Assembly (NCBI RefSeq): GCF_026723765.1
Contig: NZ_CP113524.1
Span: forward strand, 2,775,001 to 2,839,000
Length of the DNA: 64,000 bases
Origin: Lacrimispora xylanolytica
Lineage (GTDB): Bacteria; Bacillota; Clostridia; Lachnospirales; Lachnospiraceae
Reading direction: 5' to 3'
Below, piece by piece: positions 1 to 8,327 of this stretch. The notes beneath the pieces were generated by a model. It had not been told where the DNA came from. It made no database searches and saw nothing but the letters and a program-made list of their open reading frames with translations. Position numbers and translations under genes: made by a program. The first letter of the stretch is position 1. The number at the start of each line of letters is the position of its first letter.

Positions 1-222
1 GAAGAATCTGAGCTTAGCCGTATTAAAGAAGATATTATGGATAAATTCGAAAAATCAAAGACTGCATTTTCAGATAAGAACTTAGACCCTGAGGATCAGG
101 AATATCTTCAGCTATTCTCCTGGATCTGCGGGCTCTCCTTTGATGTATATCTAAAAAAGCAGGTCATTGAAAAGCTTATTGACGGTTTATCCGATACGGA
201 TTCTTTAAAGAAGAAAAAATAA
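1..222 (+). CDS. C-terminal fragment of an unrecognised protein
   Basis: The reading frame is open from the first base of the window, so this is the 3' end of a gene that begins upstream. The 73 visible residues are charged and probably helical, with a short hydrophobic patch (LFSWICGLSFDVYL) and a lysine-rich tail ending in KKKK. An internal ATG at position 37 has no clear Shine-Dalgarno sequence and is probably not the true start. I do not recognise the family. The gene ends just before a strong bidirectional terminator. Confidence 0.6.
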   Translation, partial: EESELSRIKEDIMDKFEKSKTAFSDKNLDPEDQEYLQLFSWICGLSFDVYLKKQVIEKLIDGLSDTDSLKKKK

Positions 223-227
223 AACAT

Positions 228-262
228 AACAGGGGACAGCCAGATTAGGCTTGTCCCCTGTT
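228..262. terminator. Bidirectional rho-independent terminator
   Basis: An 11-bp stem (AACAGGGGACA paired with TGTCCCCTGTT) is followed by a T run on the plus strand and flanked by A-rich sequence on the other side. It separates two convergent genes. The AGGGGACA core recurs in two other intergenic hairpins of this window. Confidence 0.8.
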
Positions 263-264
263 TT

Positions 265-564
265 TTAATCCTGTCTTCTTTCCTCTAAACGTTTAAAGAC
301 CATGTCATATCCGTCATTTCCGTAGTTTAATGACCGGTTGACACGGCTTATGGTTGCAGTAGAAGCACCTGTCTTTTCTGCAATCTCCAGATAAGTACGG
401 CCCTCTCTCAGCATTTTAGCCACTTCATATCTCTGGGATAAGCTTAAAAGCTCATTCACCGTACAGACATCTTCAAAGAAAATATAACACTCTTCTGGTG
501 TCTTTAAGGATAGTATGGCCTCAAACAGATGGTCCACCGCATCTGTCTTAATTTTTTTATTCAT
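265..564 (-). CDS. YerC/YecD family TrpR-related transcriptional regulator
   Basis: This small DNA-binding protein (99 residues) belongs to the TrpR-like YerC/YecD family, whose targets are mostly unknown. The C-terminal half has a clear helix-turn-helix (TYLEIAEKTGASTATISRVN) followed by the family's SLNYGNDGY segment. I chose the ATG at 564 because an AAAGGGG ribosome site lies at good spacing. An in-frame ATG at 609 has no ribosome site. In many Firmicutes this gene lies near pcrA or purine genes, but no such neighbour is seen here. Its own 3' end shares a terminator with the fragment at the left edge. Confidence 0.85.
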   Translation of the reverse strand: MNKKIKTDAVDHLFEAILSLKTPEECYIFFEDVCTVNELLSLSQRYEVAKMLREGRTYLEIAEKTGASTATISRVNRSLNYGNDGYDMVFKRLEERRQD

Positions 565-647
565 AGTATTATTCAATCCCCTTTTTTTAACTTTTACTCT
601 TAGGTACATTTTAACATATTAAAGTTTTAAAATCCACCCCTGGACTG

Positions 648-1457
648 TCAGGATAGCATAAATTTTTCTATCACATGAGCAATTCCATCGTCATTATTTG
701 AGTAAGTCACATAATCAGCTGCTTTCTTTACGGGAAGAACTGCATTATCCATGGCTACCCCAAGTCCGGCATATTCAATCATGGACAAATCATTATACCC
801 ATCTCCGCAGGCAATCATCTCATCCTTACTCATGGAAAGGCGGGATAACAACCTTTCTAGGCTTGCTGCCTTATCGATTCCTTTAGGCAGTATCTCCAGA
901 AAAAATGGTTCAGAACGGTAAACGCTGTAATCACGGCCTAAAAATGCCTTTACCTTTGGCTCCACCATCTGGAGAATCTCTCCCTCTTCCAGCATCATGA
1001 ACTTAACCACCGGAAAGTTGGCATAATTTTCCATATCCTGGACTTCTTTTACCTTCAGCTTATTAATGAAGGCCTCCTTTTGAACGTATTCATCAGAAGC
1101 ATTGGGAGTAATGATAACATCATCTTCATAGGTAAGAACATTCACCCCATGGTCTTTGGAAAGTTTTATAATCTTCTCATTTGATTCTACAGGCAGTTCT
1201 TTTGCAAAAACTGTTTCACCTGTTTTTACATCAATGATCCGGCCACCATTAAAGGATAAGACATATCCACCTGTCTCATGAAGCTCAAGCTCTCTGGCAA
1301 GAGGCATGATGCCATAGGTGGGGCGCCCGGAGGCCAGAACAATAATACCGCCCTGTCGTTTTAATTCAAAAAGTGCCTCTTTGGTCCTGGGTGTAATCTC
1401 TTTGTTCCGATTGGTAAGAGTCCCATCCAAATCCAGCACGATCATCCGATAGTCCAT
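648..1457 (-). CDS. Cof-type HAD-IIB family phosphatase
   Basis: This 269-residue protein is a haloacid dehalogenase-superfamily phosphatase of the Cof/YidA type, which hydrolyses sugar phosphates, FMN or related phosphomonoesters in the cytoplasm. Motif I is VLDLDGTLTNRN near residue 8, motif II the ASGRP segment near 43, and motif III/IV GDGYNDLSMIEYAG near 220. The cap lies between motifs II and III, as expected for class IIB. An AGGAG site precedes the ATG. Substrate cannot be predicted from sequence alone. The gene stands alone, downstream of nothing on its strand. Confidence 0.88.
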   Translation of the reverse strand: MDYRMIVLDLDGTLTNRNKEITPRTKEALFELKRQGGIIVLASGRPTYGIMPLARELELHETGGYVLSFNGGRIIDVKTGETVFAKELPVESNEKIIKLSKDHGVNVLTYEDDVIITPNASDEYVQKEAFINKLKVKEVQDMENYANFPVVKFMMLEEGEILQMVEPKVKAFLGRDYSVYRSEPFFLEILPKGIDKAASLERLLSRLSMSKDEMIACGDGYNDLSMIEYAGLGVAMDNAVLPVKKAADYVTYSNNDDGIAHVIEKFMLS

Positions 1458-1608
1458 TGTATTTCTCCTGCTTTTGTTAATTTACCATAGCAGTATACCA
1501 CAATTTGTCTTCTTATTCCAATGTATTTTATAAATTTAATAATTAAGGGAACATAGGCAAAATCGCCTTCATACAATGGTACCAGAACGAAGAAAAAGGG
1601 GGATCCAT

Positions 1609-1740
1609 GTGAATCGGCTTATTGTTTATATCCTGGCTGCTTTCATGGTTGCCGCTGCCTTAACAAGCTGCAGGCACTCCTACAGAAAGCAGATTCGTCC
1701 TCTTTTCTCTCAAATTTCCTGTGAGAATGTAAACTTATAA
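1609..1740 (+). CDS. Very small putative lipoprotein (43 aa, GTG start)
   Basis: A GTG codon at 1609 follows a strong AAAAAGGGGGA ribosome site and opens a 43-residue frame ending at TAA 1740. The peptide has a hydrophobic signal segment (LIVYILAAFMVAAALTSC) whose end fits a lipobox (L-T-S-C), so Cys21 could be lipidated and only about 22 residues would remain outside the membrane. It lies just upstream of a lipoprotein substrate-binding gene on the same strand. I recognise no family. It might be a decayed remnant of a longer lipoprotein gene, so confidence is moderate. Confidence 0.5.
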   Translation: MNRLIVYILAAFMVAAALTSCRHSYRKQIRPLFSQISCENVNL

Positions 1741-1813
1741 TTTTTTATAAGACAAGGTACCATTTCAGACCTTTTTAATACTATGTAGTATTAGATTCCC
1801 TAAGGAGGATTGT

Positions 1814-2821
1814 ATGAGAAAGGTTCTACACTTTTTTCTGACCGCCATGTTCACCGGAGCTGCCATCGTAAGCCTGGCAGGCTGCGGTTCCAAAGGAACG
1901 TCATCCGATTTAACTCCGGTAACCTTAAATGAAGTCGCCCATTCCATCTTCTATGCACCTCAATATGCAGCCATTGAGCTTGGATATTTTAAAGACGAGG
2001 GCATTGATTTGACCCTTGTGAACGGAGCAGGTGCAGATAAGGTCATGACCGCCCTGATTTCTGGAGACGCTGATATTGGATTTATGGGATCGGAATCCAG
2101 CATTTATACTTATGCCAACGGTGCTGATGATTACGCTGTGAACTTTGCCCAGCTGACTCAGCGTGCAGGAAACTTCCTTGTCGGAAGAAGCAGCCAGCCT
2201 GATTTTAAATGGGCGGACTTAAAAGGCAAAAAAGTACTTGGAGGAAGGGCCGGGGGAATGCCTCAGATGGTATTTGAGTATATATTAAAGAAAAACGGCA
2301 TGGATCCAGCCACAGATCTTTCCATTGACCAGAGCATTCAGTTTGGTCTGACCGCCGCTGCTTTTACAAGCAACGATGCCGATTATACCGTTGAATTTGA
2401 ACCATTTGCCACTGGCCTTGAAAAGGAAGGAAGTGGCTATGTCGTTGCTTCCCTTGGCGTTGATTCCGGATACGTTCCTTATACCGCCTACAGCGCAAAG
2501 AAAAGCTATATAAAGAAGCATCCTGAGACTGTACAGAAATTTACCAATGCCATTCAAAAGGGAATGGAATTTGTAAATACTCATTCCTCTGATGAAATTG
2601 CAAAGGTAATTCAGCCTCAGTTCAAGGAAACCGATGTTAAGACCATTGCTGTCATAGTAGAACGCTATAAAGCACAGGATTCCTGGAAAAAGGATACTGT
2701 GTTTGAAAAAGACAGTTTTGAGCTTCTGGAAAATATCTTAGAAGAAGCTGGTCAGCTGAAGGCACGGGTTCCCTATGAGGACTTAGTTACCACTGAGTTT
2801 TCTGAGAAAGCAGCAAAATAA
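1814..2821 (+). CDS. NMT1/SsuA-like ABC transporter substrate-binding lipoprotein
   Basis: This 335-residue protein is a periplasmic-type binding protein of the NMT1/THI5/SsuA group, which bind sulfonates, taurine, thiamine pyrimidine precursors or similar small ligands. A signal peptide ends in the lipobox LAGC near residue 23, followed by the mature start and the typical EVAHSIFYAPQYAAIELGYFKDEGID segment, split here only for description. AAGGAGG precedes the ATG. No permease or ATPase gene is adjacent: the next plus-strand gene is an amine oxidase. It must therefore work with a transporter encoded elsewhere or have another role. Confidence 0.88.
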   Translation: MRKVLHFFLTAMFTGAAIVSLAGCGSKGTSSDLTPVTLNEVAHSIFYAPQYAAIELGYFKDEGIDLTLVNGAGADKVMTALISGDADIGFMGSESSIYTYANGADDYAVNFAQLTQRAGNFLVGRSSQPDFKWADLKGKKVLGGRAGGMPQMVFEYILKKNGMDPATDLSIDQSIQFGLTAAAFTSNDADYTVEFEPFATGLEKEGSGYVVASLGVDSGYVPYTAYSAKKSYIKKHPETVQKFTNAIQKGMEFVNTHSSDEIAKVIQPQFKETDVKTIAVIVERYKAQDSWKKDTVFEKDSFELLENILEEAGQLKARVPYEDLVTTEFSEKAAK

Positions 2822-2834
2822 GCAAAAATAATTA

Positions 2835-2864
2835 AGGGGACATTGCCAAAAGCAAATGTCCCCT
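2835..2864. repeat. AGGGGACA-type intergenic hairpin (possible terminator)
   Basis: A 10-bp perfect stem AGGGGACATT/AATGTCCCCT with a 10-nt loop lies 14 bases after the binding-protein gene. There is no T run, so it is a weak terminator at best. It shares its core with the hairpins at 228-262 and 27052-27107. Confidence 0.6.
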
Positions 2865-2964
2865 AAGTGTTCCCTATCGCCAATCGAAAAAGTACTCCTG
2901 TTTGTTATATTAGGAGAAAAATTCCAATACATTGCAATTATAGTGATATTATGAGGTATAATCT

Positions 2965-4647
2965 ATGGATATTCCATTAAATCAGGTATTGAATCCAACC
3001 AATGAACAACGACAGGACATGATTAAAAATTCTTTGGAAGCGGCTGGCCGGCCGGAAGATTACGAATACATTACCCGCTTACTGAGTCCTCCTCCGGATA
3101 TTACAAATTACGCACAGCCAGGAGAATTGAAGGGTGTAAAAATAGGCGTCATAGGAGGTGGCCTTGCCGGTTTATCCACCGCCTTTGAGCTTCGCAAGCT
3201 GGGAGCCGATATTACCATTCTGGATTCCAATGACAGGCGAATCGGGGGAAGAGTTTATACTTATTATTTTGATGCAGATGGTAAATATTATAACGAATTC
3301 GGCGCACAAAGAATACCGGCTACCCATGAGACCACCTGGCACTATATTAATTTATTTGGTCTAAATACACGTCCTCTGTCTGTCAGGCGGCGCAACAATT
3401 TTTTATACGTACATAATACCCGTTTAAGGACCACTGATTCCATTGAACAGATTCTTTATCCCTTATACGATTTGACTCCCCAGGAAAGAAACACTCCCTG
3501 GGCAGAGCTTACTGACTATGCCTTCTTATATATGATGATGCAGCTTCCGCCTGATATCCGGGCTCAGCTTATACAGATTTTACCGGAATATTCCCCGGAA
3601 TATCTGACGTTTACAAACTATACCGTCCGGCAGACTCTGGAAAACCTGGGATTAAGCCAGGGAGCCATCAGCTTGATCTCAGGAGTGGATCCAGGAACCG
3701 GAGCTCTGTTTGATATCAGTTACGCCGAAAACGTTCACGAAGAATATACCCTGGATTACCGCAACACCTATAACATAGAAGGCGGAATGGTAAACCTGCC
3801 CTACGCCTTTGTAAAGTCCTTCTTTACTGACAATTTAACACAATACGAAAATATCCCCGTCTCACAACTAGGCACGGTCACCTACCGGCCGGGGCAGACA
3901 GTCACAGGTATTTATGAGCTGCAAAACAGCAATCAAATTGTCCTGGCGCATCGAAATGTCCGGGATTTAAGCAGAAGCGAAGATGCTTTTGATTACGTAG
4001 TATGTGCGATTCCTTACTCCACATTGAGAGAAGTGGATATTAAGCCTCGATTCAGCAATCCAAAAATGCAGGCCATATTAGAATTTAATTATACCAATTC
4101 TCAAAAAACTGCCTTTTTGTGCAAAGAACGATTTTGGGAACAGGATACCGATTATGGCCGGATGGTGGGAGGATTTTCCCAGACAGATCTGCCGATTCAA
4201 TATATCTTCTATCCTGGAGATCACCTTCTATGTCCTGATGTCTCCTCCTGCTCCCCAAATGAGCCGGGAGTACTGACAGCTTCCTATAATTATCATCTAA
4301 ATGCAACAAGAGTGGGAAATATGGAACCAGTTCTTCGATATGAACTGATTAAAGAGAACGTAGAGGAAGTTCATGGATTGCCAGGAGGATTCTTAGATTC
4401 CATTGTAAAAGACCATAAGACAGTGGTTTGGGATAATGAACCTTTTATCCGGGGTGCTTTTGCACAGGCACTTCCAGGTCAGAAAGAATTGTTTTCTTAT
4501 GAGATGTTAAAGCCTGAATTTAATCAAAGGATTTTCTTTGCCGGAGAACATCTGTCCACAAAACATGGCTGGATGCAGGGGGCGCTGTATACAGGTATGG
4601 AGGCAGGGAATCAGCTGGCGAAGGCTTTTCACAGTCAGTCTTATTAA
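2965..4647 (+). CDS. Flavin-dependent monoamine/L-amino acid oxidase family protein
   Basis: This 560-residue protein is an FAD-dependent amine oxidase-family enzyme, which would oxidise an amine or amino acid to an imine. The dinucleotide-binding motif GVIGGGLAGLSTAFELRKLG lies near residue 60, followed by the family's GGRVYTYYF arm. The C-terminal FAD-binding block is FAGEHLSTKHGWMQGAL near residue 525. About 55 residues precede the Rossmann fold, longer than usual, and there is no signal peptide. A GAGGT site lies 7 bases before the ATG. The gene is monocistronic, between two hairpins. The substrate is unknown. Confidence 0.85.
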   Translation: MDIPLNQVLNPTNEQRQDMIKNSLEAAGRPEDYEYITRLLSPPPDITNYAQPGELKGVKIGVIGGGLAGLSTAFELRKLGADITILDSNDRRIGGRVYTYYFDADGKYYNEFGAQRIPATHETTWHYINLFGLNTRPLSVRRRNNFLYVHNTRLRTTDSIEQILYPLYDLTPQERNTPWAELTDYAFLYMMMQLPPDIRAQLIQILPEYSPEYLTFTNYTVRQTLENLGLSQGAISLISGVDPGTGALFDISYAENVHEEYTLDYRNTYNIEGGMVNLPYAFVKSFFTDNLTQYENIPVSQLGTVTYRPGQTVTGIYELQNSNQIVLAHRNVRDLSRSEDAFDYVVCAIPYSTLREVDIKPRFSNPKMQAILEFNYTNSQKTAFLCKERFWEQDTDYGRMVGGFSQTDLPIQYIFYPGDHLLCPDVSSCSPNEPGVLTASYNYHLNATRVGNMEPVLRYELIKENVEEVHGLPGGFLDSIVKDHKTVVWDNEPFIRGAFAQALPGQKELFSYEMLKPEFNQRIFFAGEHLSTKHGWMQGALYTGMEAGNQLAKAFHSQSY

Positions 4648-4667
4648 TATGCTATTAAAAAATATAA

Positions 4668-4712
4668 AACCCAGAACATCCACCTGTTTATAAGTTGGAT
4701 ATTCTGGGTTTT
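4668..4712. terminator. Bidirectional terminator between convergent genes
   Basis: A roughly 15-bp stem (AACCCAGAACATCCA with TGGATATTCTGGGTT, one mismatch) lies between the amine oxidase gene and the convergent transporter, with A-rich and T-rich flanks on the appropriate sides. Confidence 0.75.
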
Positions 4713-4717
4713 CCAGT

Positions 4718-5953
4718 TTATTTTGTATTTTTACGTAATGCCCGGTAAACAAACGTCAGCACCAATCCAAGAACTGAGAATAACATTGCAAACAGAAATG
4801 CATTCTGGTAGGAACCGCTGGCATTGTAGATGTAGTTTAAAATAATCGGTCCAATCGTACCGGCAAAAGCAAAGCCAATAAACATAATACCATAGTTCAC
4901 ACTGTTGTTCTTTGGACCAAACTGATCCGCAGTAAAGCCTGGGAACACACCCATAAAAGCACCAAAGCAGATACCGATGAGACAGATTGCAATATAAAAG
5001 GTTACAACGGATCCTTCTCCGGATATATACATGAGAATAAGGGCAATGATAGAGAATATACAAGCTAATCTTAAGGTATTAATTCGTCCAATCTTATCGG
5101 ATATGGTACCAGCTAAAACTCTGCCCAATACATTAAATAAAGCCAGTACAGATACTGCAGCGGTTGCAGCTGCTGCTGACATACCGATCATCTTCTGCGC
5201 AATAGGTGATGCCAATGGTATAAACATCAAAGCGGCAAAAGCACCACATGTTAATAATATAATCATAACGTAAAAAATTGGAGTCTTAAGCATACCTTTC
5301 CAATCCATGTTAACAGGAGCTTTTGCATTTCCTTTAAGAGCTGGCGGTGTCCAGCCATCGGGTATAAAATCAGCCGGGCATTTTTCAATAAAGAATGCAC
5401 TGCCGCATACAATCACAGCAAATACCACACCGATAATCTTAAAAGCGGTGGTTGGACCAGTCGCACTCATAATCGCTGCTGCGATTGGTGGAATAATCAC
5501 CGAGCTGATTCCAAAGGTTGCTGTTGTAAGTCCTCCTACAAGACCCCTTTTGTCTGGAAAGAATTTAATAGAGGTGCTGATGGTTGCGCCGTATACCATT
5601 CCAAGTCCAAGACCAAGCAGTAATGAGTATGAAAAAATCAGGAACCCTACACTATTTGCAAATCCAGAAAGAAACATTCCACCGCCAAACATGAGCCCAC
5701 CAATTAAAACAACAAGCTTGGGCCCTAAAGTATCATTAATCTTACCTCCACCAATCATAGTGATAGGACCTACCGCATTGGCAATTACAAATACAATAGA
5801 CAAATCTCTAGCTGTCAGCTTTACCCCATTTAACTGACTTAAGTACTCCGCCATTGGACCTGCTAATACGCTCCACGCATACAAGGAACCGATGCATAAA
5901 TTGATAAAACAACTTGCAACTAAAATAATCCAACGTTTTTTCGTGAAGTTCAT
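4718..5953 (-). CDS. OFA-family MFS transporter (oxalate/formate antiporter-like)
   Basis: This 411-residue integral membrane protein has about 12 predicted transmembrane helices and the N-terminal pattern of the OFA branch of the major facilitator superfamily (CFINLCIGSLYAWSVLAGPM). Members exchange small monocarboxylates or dicarboxylates such as oxalate/formate. The loop after helix 2 carries GGGKINDTLGPK, and the second half repeats it as AGTISDKIGRINT. GGGAGGG precedes the ATG. It is a single gene. A hydroxyacid dehydrogenase starts divergently, which would fit movement of a 2-oxo or hydroxy acid, but this is inference. Confidence 0.87.
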   Translation of the reverse strand: MNFTKKRWIILVASCFINLCIGSLYAWSVLAGPMAEYLSQLNGVKLTARDLSIVFVIANAVGPITMIGGGKINDTLGPKLVVLIGGLMFGGGMFLSGFANSVGFLIFSYSLLLGLGLGMVYGATISTSIKFFPDKRGLVGGLTTATFGISSVIIPPIAAAIMSATGPTTAFKIIGVVFAVIVCGSAFFIEKCPADFIPDGWTPPALKGNAKAPVNMDWKGMLKTPIFYVMIILLTCGAFAALMFIPLASPIAQKMIGMSAAAATAAVSVLALFNVLGRVLAGTISDKIGRINTLRLACIFSIIALILMYISGEGSVVTFYIAICLIGICFGAFMGVFPGFTADQFGPKNNSVNYGIMFIGFAFAGTIGPIILNYIYNASGSYQNAFLFAMLFSVLGLVLTFVYRALRKNTK

Positions 5954-6172
5954 TTAATACCCTCCCATATTGTTATTTTTATAACAATATTTATAACATA
6001 TATTGTTCCATATGTAAATGTATACATGCCTGGCAATTTATATTCATGGGTACCAAATTACCAGGATTTGTCTATCTCCTCTTTTTTAATTCATTTCACA
6101 GTGGTATAATTTAACAAGCAGGGCCTGATTATCTTAGGTCCCGAAATTTATCATATGATCGGAGTAACGCTT

Positions 6173-7120
6173 ATGAATATCGTACTGCTGGAATCACTTG
6201 GGATTCCAAACAACCTGTTAATGGAATGTGCAAGACCGCTGATGGAGGCCGGACACAGTTTTACTGCCTATGAAAAAGATACAAATCCACAGGTTCAGAT
6301 AGAACGTGCCAAAGATGCTGATGTGATTATGATTGCTAATATGCCTCTCTCCAAAGAGGTGATTTCTTCCTGCAAACAGCTTAAATTCATAGATGTAGCC
6401 TTTACGGGTGTAGATCACGTAGATTTAGAAACGGCTGAAAAAAAGGGAATCAAGGTGAGCAATGCGGCTGGATACTCCACAGAAGCTGTTGCAGAGCTGT
6501 CAGTATGTATGATGCTTTCTCTTCTTAGAAATGTTCCTCAGGTGGAAGCCCGCTGCCGGGAAGGAAAAACAAAAGAAGGATTGGTCGGAAGTGAAATCAT
6601 GGGGAAAACCGTTGGCATCATTGGCATGGGCGCAATTGGTACAAGAACGGCTGAGCTTCTAAATGTATTTGGCTGCAAGATATTAGGCTTTAAACGCCAT
6701 GTGACAGGAAAAGAGCCATCCTTTATAAAATTCGTTTCATTCGATGAGCTGCTCTCCCACTCTGACATCGTCAGCCTCCATTGCCCTCTAAACGAAGAGT
6801 CCCGCCATCTAATCAACAGAGGAACCATTGAGAAAATGAAACAGGGCGCTTATTTAATCAATGCAGCACGTGGACCTGTAGTAGATTCTCAGGCCCTGGC
6901 TGATGCCTTAAATTCCGGTTATCTTGCTGGAGCAGGGATTGATGTGTTTGAATCAGAGCCTCCTCTGGATACCAGTCATCCACTGCTTCACAGCAAAAAC
7001 ACCATTGTGACTCCCCATGTAGCATTTGCATCGGCGGAATCCATGGAAGCAAGGGCAAAGATTGTTTTTGATAATATTGCTAAATGGATGGACGGAAATC
7101 AGACGAATATAGTTTTATAG
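6173..7120 (+). CDS. D-isomer-specific 2-hydroxyacid dehydrogenase family protein
   Basis: This 315-residue NAD(P)-dependent dehydrogenase resembles phosphoglycerate and hydroxypyruvate reductases. It has the Rossmann motif GMGAIGTRTAELLNVFG near residue 150 and the catalytic trio: Arg in NAARGPVVD, Glu in DVFESEPP, and His in VTPHVAFAS. The ATG at 6173 is preferred because GGAG lies 8 bases upstream. The in-frame ATG at 6155 overlaps that site and has none of its own. It lacks the ACT regulatory domain of long SerA proteins. The physiological substrate is uncertain. It ends at a strong terminator. Confidence 0.87.
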   Translation: MNIVLLESLGIPNNLLMECARPLMEAGHSFTAYEKDTNPQVQIERAKDADVIMIANMPLSKEVISSCKQLKFIDVAFTGVDHVDLETAEKKGIKVSNAAGYSTEAVAELSVCMMLSLLRNVPQVEARCREGKTKEGLVGSEIMGKTVGIIGMGAIGTRTAELLNVFGCKILGFKRHVTGKEPSFIKFVSFDELLSHSDIVSLHCPLNEESRHLINRGTIEKMKQGAYLINAARGPVVDSQALADALNSGYLAGAGIDVFESEPPLDTSHPLLHSKNTIVTPHVAFASAESMEARAKIVFDNIAKWMDGNQTNIVL

Positions 7121-7175
7121 AAAGCACAAAAAACTTCAAACTTAGCCCCGTTACTTCCATATAATAAACAGCCAA

Positions 7176-7216
7176 AACACCGGAACTCCAATGAAAAAGG
7201 AATTCCGGTGTTTTTG
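7176..7216 (+). terminator. Rho-independent terminator
   Basis: A stem AACACCGGAACTCC with GGAATTCCGGTGTT (one bulge) is followed by TTTTTG. It lies 55 bases after the dehydrogenase gene. Confidence 0.85.
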
Positions 7217-7307
7217 TTCTGCGTAGCAAATCCTTGAGGAAATTATTGTATTTAAAATCTAGAATGTAGTAAATTTTTATGAATTTATACGAATTACCCT
7301 CTATTTC

Positions 7308-7336
7308 TTGTACTTACTGATTTTTCATGGTATTAT
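7308..7336 (+). promoter_or_regulatory. Predicted sigma-A promoter in the 7121-7456 gap
   Basis: TTGTAC and TATTAT are separated by 17 bases. Transcription would begin near 7344 and leave a leader of about 110 bases before the gene at 7457. The leader contains only weak hairpins (ACAGA/TCTGT and AGCC/GGCT followed by T6). The rest of the gap is the upstream terminator and AT-rich sequence with nothing recognisable. Confidence 0.45.
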
Positions 7337-7456
7337 AAGGGGCGTAGTTGGAAAAATCAGGTAATGTAACCAGATTTGTAACAGATATAGTCTGTTTCAC
7401 TTTAATTAATTTAGCCAAAGGCTTTTTTAATAAATACAAGAAAAGAGGAAACGAGT

Positions 7457-8203
7457 ATGGATACCCAAAACACAAACAACCAAATTACGCCCCCAGAGGC
7501 ACCAGAAAAAACGCCATTTTATCAGACAACATGGTTTATTCTGCTAACAACATTTTGTTTATGCCTCCCAGTAGGTCTGTTTTTAATGTGGAAATATAAA
7601 AAGTTCCATGTAGGCGTACGCATTGCACTTACAGCATTCTTCTCATTATATTCAATTGTATGGATTGTTGCGGCTGTCCTTCTAGCGGTACAAGCACCAA
7701 CAAGCAAGGCATCCAGCTCCGCCTATTCAAAGTATAATATGGAAACAACTGAAGAGATACCGCTTGAATCAGAGAAGGAAACAACTGCAGAATCTTTTGA
7801 GTATAAGACGGAAGAAACTACGCGTGCAGCCTTAGAAGAGACAACAACCGCAGCTGCAATGTCTGAACCTACGACTTCTGCTGGTGATATTTACGATGTT
7901 TCAGCCAATGATATGATTAATGATTATTCCACAGATAGTGATAAAGCGGACTTGCTTTACAAGGGGAAAACTTTGCGCATAACAGCCACCGTCTATAACT
8001 TGGAGAATGACCGCTCAGACATAGCCGTTATCAATTTTAGCCGTACTGACAAGTTTAGTGCTTATTTTGTAAGATGTGAATTTACTGACCCTGCAGAAAT
8101 CGCAAAAGTAAAAAACTTACAAAAAGACGATACCGTTACTGTTGTAGGTGTCAGCGACGGCTACTTTGTTGATCCTATATTAATCGATTGTAAAATTCAA
8201 TAA
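7457..8203 (+). CDS. Membrane-anchored protein with C-terminal tRNA_anti-like OB fold
   Basis: This 248-residue protein has two adjacent transmembrane helices (about residues 25-45 and 52-77), then a low-complexity Thr/Glu-rich linker (about 85-145) and a C-terminal globular domain. That domain (MINDYSTDSDKADLLYKGKT, then a beta-rich stretch to the end) fits the tRNA_anti-like OB-fold family found in membrane or secreted proteins. The fold probably faces outside the cell, and no ligand is known. GAGGAAACGAG precedes the ATG. It is monocistronic with its own terminator. Confidence 0.7.
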   Translation: MDTQNTNNQITPPEAPEKTPFYQTTWFILLTTFCLCLPVGLFLMWKYKKFHVGVRIALTAFFSLYSIVWIVAAVLLAVQAPTSKASSSAYSKYNMETTEEIPLESEKETTAESFEYKTEETTRAALEETTTAAAMSEPTTSAGDIYDVSANDMINDYSTDSDKADLLYKGKTLRITATVYNLENDRSDIAVINFSRTDKFSAYFVRCEFTDPAEIAKVKNLQKDDTVTVVGVSDGYFVDPILIDCKIQ

Positions 8204-8215
8204 CTTTATAACAAC

Positions 8216-8260
8216 AGCAGTCACTGAGCATAGATTATGCAGACAGTGGCTGCTTTTTTT
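8216..8260 (+). terminator. Rho-independent terminator
   Basis: An AGCAGTCACTG/CAGTGGCTGCT stem, extended internally by GCATA/TATGC, is followed by T7. It lies 13 bases after the preceding stop codon. Confidence 0.85.
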
Positions 8261-8327
8261 ACATCTTTGCAAATTTAAAACACAATGTGGTATACTTCTA
8301 CTAAGTCACAAAGCAAGGAGGAATTCC

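Noticed and set aside
5307-5837. A 176-residue open frame on the plus strand inside the OFA transporter gene
   Set aside because: It is antisense to a clear membrane transporter, is rich in Pro/Ile from the complement of helix codons, and has no ribosome site or recognisable domain.
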